A stretch of 64,000 nt of DNA from JAJDXW01 sp965223775. GTDB taxonomy: Bacteria > Pseudomonadota > Gammaproteobacteria > HK1. Positions 61,350 to 64,000 of this stretch are shown here, one piece after another. The stretch covers positions 2,480,001 through 2,544,000 of the forward strand of contig OZ245021.1 of the NCBI GenBank assembly GCA_965223775.1. The letters are read 5' to 3'. The position numbers were made by a program, and so were the translations under genes. Within the stretch, counting starts at the first letter, position 1, and each line of letters begins with the position of its first letter. The notes under the pieces were generated by a model. It saw nothing but the letters and a program-made list of their open reading frames with translations. It made no database searches and was not told where the DNA came from.

Positions 61350-63950
61350 CTACCTCCGGTCCGTTTTGTGCCACGGTGTGATCCACCTCGCCTCCCGAAT
61401 CGCGTCGTCCTTCTCGTACTCGGCCGTCTCAAACACCTGCTGTAGCCGAGCCCTCGTCGCGGGGGTGAGGCCCGGGATCGAATCGAGGTCGGAGATTGCC
61501 TCGCTCTCACCAGCCCAACGGATCCATTCGACCCGCTCGCTATCGAGCGTCTCGAGGACAACGAGCAGCTCTCTCTCACCGAGCTCAAGAGGCCCGAACC
61601 AGCGTGCCTGGGCAAGCTCGCCGGCTCGAAGCCGGATCGCGAGGTCATCCCCGAAGCCCGATGCAATCGTTTTGAGGTGGGGCTGCCAGTGCGGGGCGGG
61701 ATCAATCGCCTCACCGCTCGCTTCGTAACCGGTGTCAAGGTCCGATTCGGCGTAACCGAGCGAAACCGCCGCGCGGAGGGCAACACCGACCGATTCGGTG
61801 CGCGCATCGCGTCGCGCAAGCTTCCTCTGGGCCTCGCTCATCCACCCGGGGCAACTCCGGTCCCGACGTGCATCCAGGAGTGAATCGACCCGGCGCTCGA
61901 TGAGGGACCGCCACCAAAGGAGCGCCTCCACCCGCTCGACAACGAAGCGGGCAAGTGCTGCGGGAGCGTCCTGGCCGACTTCGGCAAGCCTGGCGAGGAA
62001 TGCGATGGCATCGTCGGACCAGATCCCGAAGGACCGGCGCGCGACGGCTGCGCCGAGCCACTCGGCGGGCCCCGGGGCGTCTGCTCCCATAAGCCCGACG
62101 AGGTCGTCCGCAAGGCGAGCGGGCGCGATGTCAGGCCCTGCGTAGTGAACGATGTCGGCAAGCTCGGCGAGGATCTCGCTCAGGAGTACGTCTCGGGCGT
62201 CATCCGCTTCGATGGCCTGAGCGGCGAGCCGCACGCTCTCCTCGCGTCCTTCGGGTCCGACATGGCCCAGAATCCGGGCAAGGAGCGCGACTCCAGCGGT
62301 CCTTCCTGTGCCCTTCGAAAGGGCCTTGCGGCACGGATCGATGGCGACCCGGTACCGCTCGGCGACAAACAGGACCCTGGCGAGAACATCCCAGGTGCGT
62401 GGGTCGCCCGGGTAGCGCTCGCATGCATCCCTTGCGATCACCTCCGCCCGGACGGGATGCCCCGCGGCGGCGTTCGAGGTGACGAGCGCACAAACCGTCT
62501 CGACGTCGTCGCGCTCGAGATGGGACTGCTCCGTCCGGCGGAGGGCCTCTCGCTCCCGATGATGCGCCTCGACGGTTCGAAGGAGACTCCCGGCGAGCTC
62601 GCCCTCGAGCCCCTGGAGCCGTTGCATTGCCTCGTCGGGCTCGCCTGACTGCCACAAGAACTGCGCAACGCAGGCGGCTCCGTGGTCCCGGCGGAACGGT
62701 TCGCCGTCATGCTGAGAGGCCGAGCGCATGGCAGCGGCAAGGTGCGAGCGGGTCGCCCGATGCGTCCCCAGGGCTTGGCTTTCCCGAGCTGCATCGAGGT
62801 GCGCCTCGGCGACCGCGAGCGGGTCGATGGCGGCTCGTTCGAGCACGTCCCGGAGACGGCGAAGCAGCTCCGCGAGTTCGACCGTCGCCGCTCGGCGTGC
62901 CCCCTGGTGCAGCTCGTAGAATGGGCACTGAGGTTCGCCCGGGATGGGCCGGAAACCGGCCCGAAGCTGCGTATGCCGGATGACGGCCATGGCGGCGACG
63001 CTGCGGGCGACGGCCTCGGGCACGTCGGTGATCTCGTTGTCTCCCCAGAGGCGTTCGACCTCTGCGAACACCTGAGCGAGTACCTCCGGGTTTTCGTGAA
63101 GAACCCCTCGCACCGCCTCCTCGGTCGCTTCCTCAGGGGCACCCCACGCCTTGAGGAGCAGCACCGGGATGGGGATCTTGTCTACACCCTCACGCTCCTC
63201 TTCGATCGCGGCCCGGACTCGATCCCATGTCTCAGGCGACGGGTTGATGTCGGGGAAAAGGGTGCGCTCGTGCTGGAGGAGAAGATCTTTGTGCGCGATG
63301 CACCAAAGCGACGTCAGGAGCTGCGCCGCGACGCCAACGAGGAACGGCGCCGGCTCCCTGGAGGAAACTTCGGCGTCTATCGTCGCGAGCATCTTCCGCG
63401 CCTGTCGCTCACGGCTCTCGTCGCCCACCTGGCTCGCGACCTGGACGAGGGCTTCGAAGAGGGGCCGGATCCAGTCAGGGTTCCAGGGACAGCCGTCGAG
63501 GGCACGCTCAAGAGCAAGGAGGACGAGCTCTCCGGTCTCCGGAAGATCGTCCATGAGGCGAGATGCCCGCGCGCTCCAGGCATGGGAGAGGGGAAGCGCG
63601 AGAGCCTCGCCACCGGACCGTTGCCCCTGCTCGAGCGATGCTGCGAGCGCGGCGAGTTGTCCGCAGTCCAGGGCGAGCCCCTGGGCGATTGTCATCGAGA
63701 ACCGCCCGACAAAGCCGGCCTCGTCCCGGACACCGAGCCAGCGGTAGACGAGGCGCTCGAAGCCAAGGTGGAGATCCGTCGGGCCGTCCGCCCGGTCGGC
63801 GAGCTCGAGGGTTCTCCTGGTCTCCCTCCAGAATTCAGGACAAAGGTGAGCGCCCCGCTCTTCAAGGGCAGCCGTCTCATCAGGCGTGAGCGCGATACGG
63901 TGGCTGAGGGCGTATAGCGCGGTTAGAACATGGGCATTGGACATTTCCAT
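61350..63950 (-). CDS. Large helical-repeat protein, probable transposon cargo
   Basis: 866 residues, no recognised family. Almost entirely alpha-helical by composition, with TPR-like stretches (AHLDAARESQALGTHRATRS, ACERYPGDPRTWDVLARVLF, AERYRVAIDPCRKALSK) in the middle and an acidic C-terminus. ATG 63950 has AGGAG 9 nt upstream, but the frame stays open to the window end, so a longer start cannot be excluded. No Walker, nuclease or membrane motif seen. Lies in the cargo side of the Tn7-like element; large TPR proteins in such places are often parts of multi-gene defence or signalling systems whose other genes would be beyond 64000. Confidence 0.7.
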   Translation of the reverse strand: MEMSNAHVLTALYALSHRIALTPDETAALEERGAHLCPEFWRETRRTLELADRADGPTDLHLGFERLVYRWLGVRDEAGFVGRFSMTIAQGLALDCGQLAALAASLEQGQRSGGEALALPLSHAWSARASRLMDDLPETGELVLLALERALDGCPWNPDWIRPLFEALVQVASQVGDESRERQARKMLATIDAEVSSREPAPFLVGVAAQLLTSLWCIAHKDLLLQHERTLFPDINPSPETWDRVRAAIEEEREGVDKIPIPVLLLKAWGAPEEATEEAVRGVLHENPEVLAQVFAEVERLWGDNEITDVPEAVARSVAAMAVIRHTQLRAGFRPIPGEPQCPFYELHQGARRAATVELAELLRRLRDVLERAAIDPLAVAEAHLDAARESQALGTHRATRSHLAAAMRSASQHDGEPFRRDHGAACVAQFLWQSGEPDEAMQRLQGLEGELAGSLLRTVEAHHREREALRRTEQSHLERDDVETVCALVTSNAAAGHPVRAEVIARDACERYPGDPRTWDVLARVLFVAERYRVAIDPCRKALSKGTGRTAGVALLARILGHVGPEGREESVRLAAQAIEADDARDVLLSEILAELADIVHYAGPDIAPARLADDLVGLMGADAPGPAEWLGAAVARRSFGIWSDDAIAFLARLAEVGQDAPAALARFVVERVEALLWWRSLIERRVDSLLDARRDRSCPGWMSEAQRKLARRDARTESVGVALRAAVSLGYAESDLDTGYEASGEAIDPAPHWQPHLKTIASGFGDDLAIRLRAGELAQARWFGPLELGERELLVVLETLDSERVEWIRWAGESEAISDLDSIPGLTPATRARLQQVFETAEYEKDDAIREARWITPWHKTDRR

Positions 63951-64000
63951 GACCGGAATCTCCTGGTGGACGCGATGCTGGGTTCGAACATGAGGACGGA

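Larger units (their letters stand above)
51579..64000. mobile_element. Tn7-like transposon (one end and transposition module; other end outside window)
   Basis: Contains the end repeats at 51616-51717 and an operon encoding a zinc-ribbon protein, TnsA-TnsB fusion, TnsC and TniQ, then a divergent LexA-like gene and an 866-residue cargo protein at the window edge. The terminus is placed at TGTGGCGCC (51579) because Tn7-family elements end in TGT, but it could lie anywhere up to about 51615. No second set of end repeats was found up to 64000, so the element continues to the right. No Cas gene or CRISPR array is visible. Confidence 0.8.

Noticed and set aside
51579..64000. CRISPR-associated Tn7-like transposon
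   Set aside because: No cas gene, no repeat-spacer array and a long TnsD-like TniQ rather than a short one. The part visible gives no support, although the unseen right side could still add genes.

Overview
The window is one continuous stretch of a very GC-rich bacterial chromosome. Its housekeeping genes point to a gammaproteobacterium: csiV next to mfd, mutH, mlaA, thiL-pgpA, a methylthio-nucleoside phosphorylase, a DUF815 ATPase and yejABE. The species cannot be named from the sequence. No tRNA, rRNA or CRISPR array was seen.

Layout. 1-18.8 kb is mostly core: a YejABE peptide importer with a histone-deacetylase-fold hydrolase, a CBS protein, a quinone oxidoreductase, a three-gene sugar ABC importer, isocitrate dehydrogenase, mlaA, a DUF815 ATPase, the phosphorylase, csiV and mfd. 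19-38.7 kb is a catabolic region in flux: hyuA, a four-gene sugar-type ABC importer, hyuB, a TRAP transporter operon with MmgE/PrpD and D-threonine-aldolase-like enzymes, an SHMT-like PLP enzyme and a second hyuB. Four copies of a MITE-like hairpin repeat and three broken hyuA/hyuB remnants record duplication and deletion here. 38.7-41.6 kb carries two tandem tyrosine integrases, one frameshifted, abutting a truncated hyuB. 41.6-49.1 kb returns to core-like genes: a phosphopantetheinyl transferase, a DapF homologue with both catalytic cysteines replaced by serine, mutH, pgpA, and thiL split into two ORFs with complementary motifs; then a TPR protein and a sodium:solute symporter. 49.1-51.6 kb is a small accessory cassette: a glycine-zipper peptide, two paralogous two-helix membrane proteins and a beta-propeller protein without a peptidase domain.

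From about 51.6 kb to the window end lies a Tn7-like transposon. It has TnsB-site-like end repeats, then (minus strand, every junction a 4-nt overlap) a zinc-ribbon protein, a natural TnsA-TnsB fusion, TnsC and TniQ. The tnsAB gene is interrupted by a 2.13-kb ISAs1-type element whose transposase carries an N-terminal DruA-like (DUF4338) domain. A perfect 10-bp target duplication flanks it, and removing the IS plus one duplicate restores one 938-residue frame. A divergent LexA-like regulator lacking the protease dyad and an 866-residue helical-repeat protein follow as probable regulator and cargo.

Strongest points for follow-up: the IS-interrupted TnsAB transposon with its extra zinc-ribbon gene, the split ThiL pair, the Ser/Ser DapF, the TIR-bounded 175-bp repeat family, and the mirrored decay of two hyuB-hyuB tandem loci.
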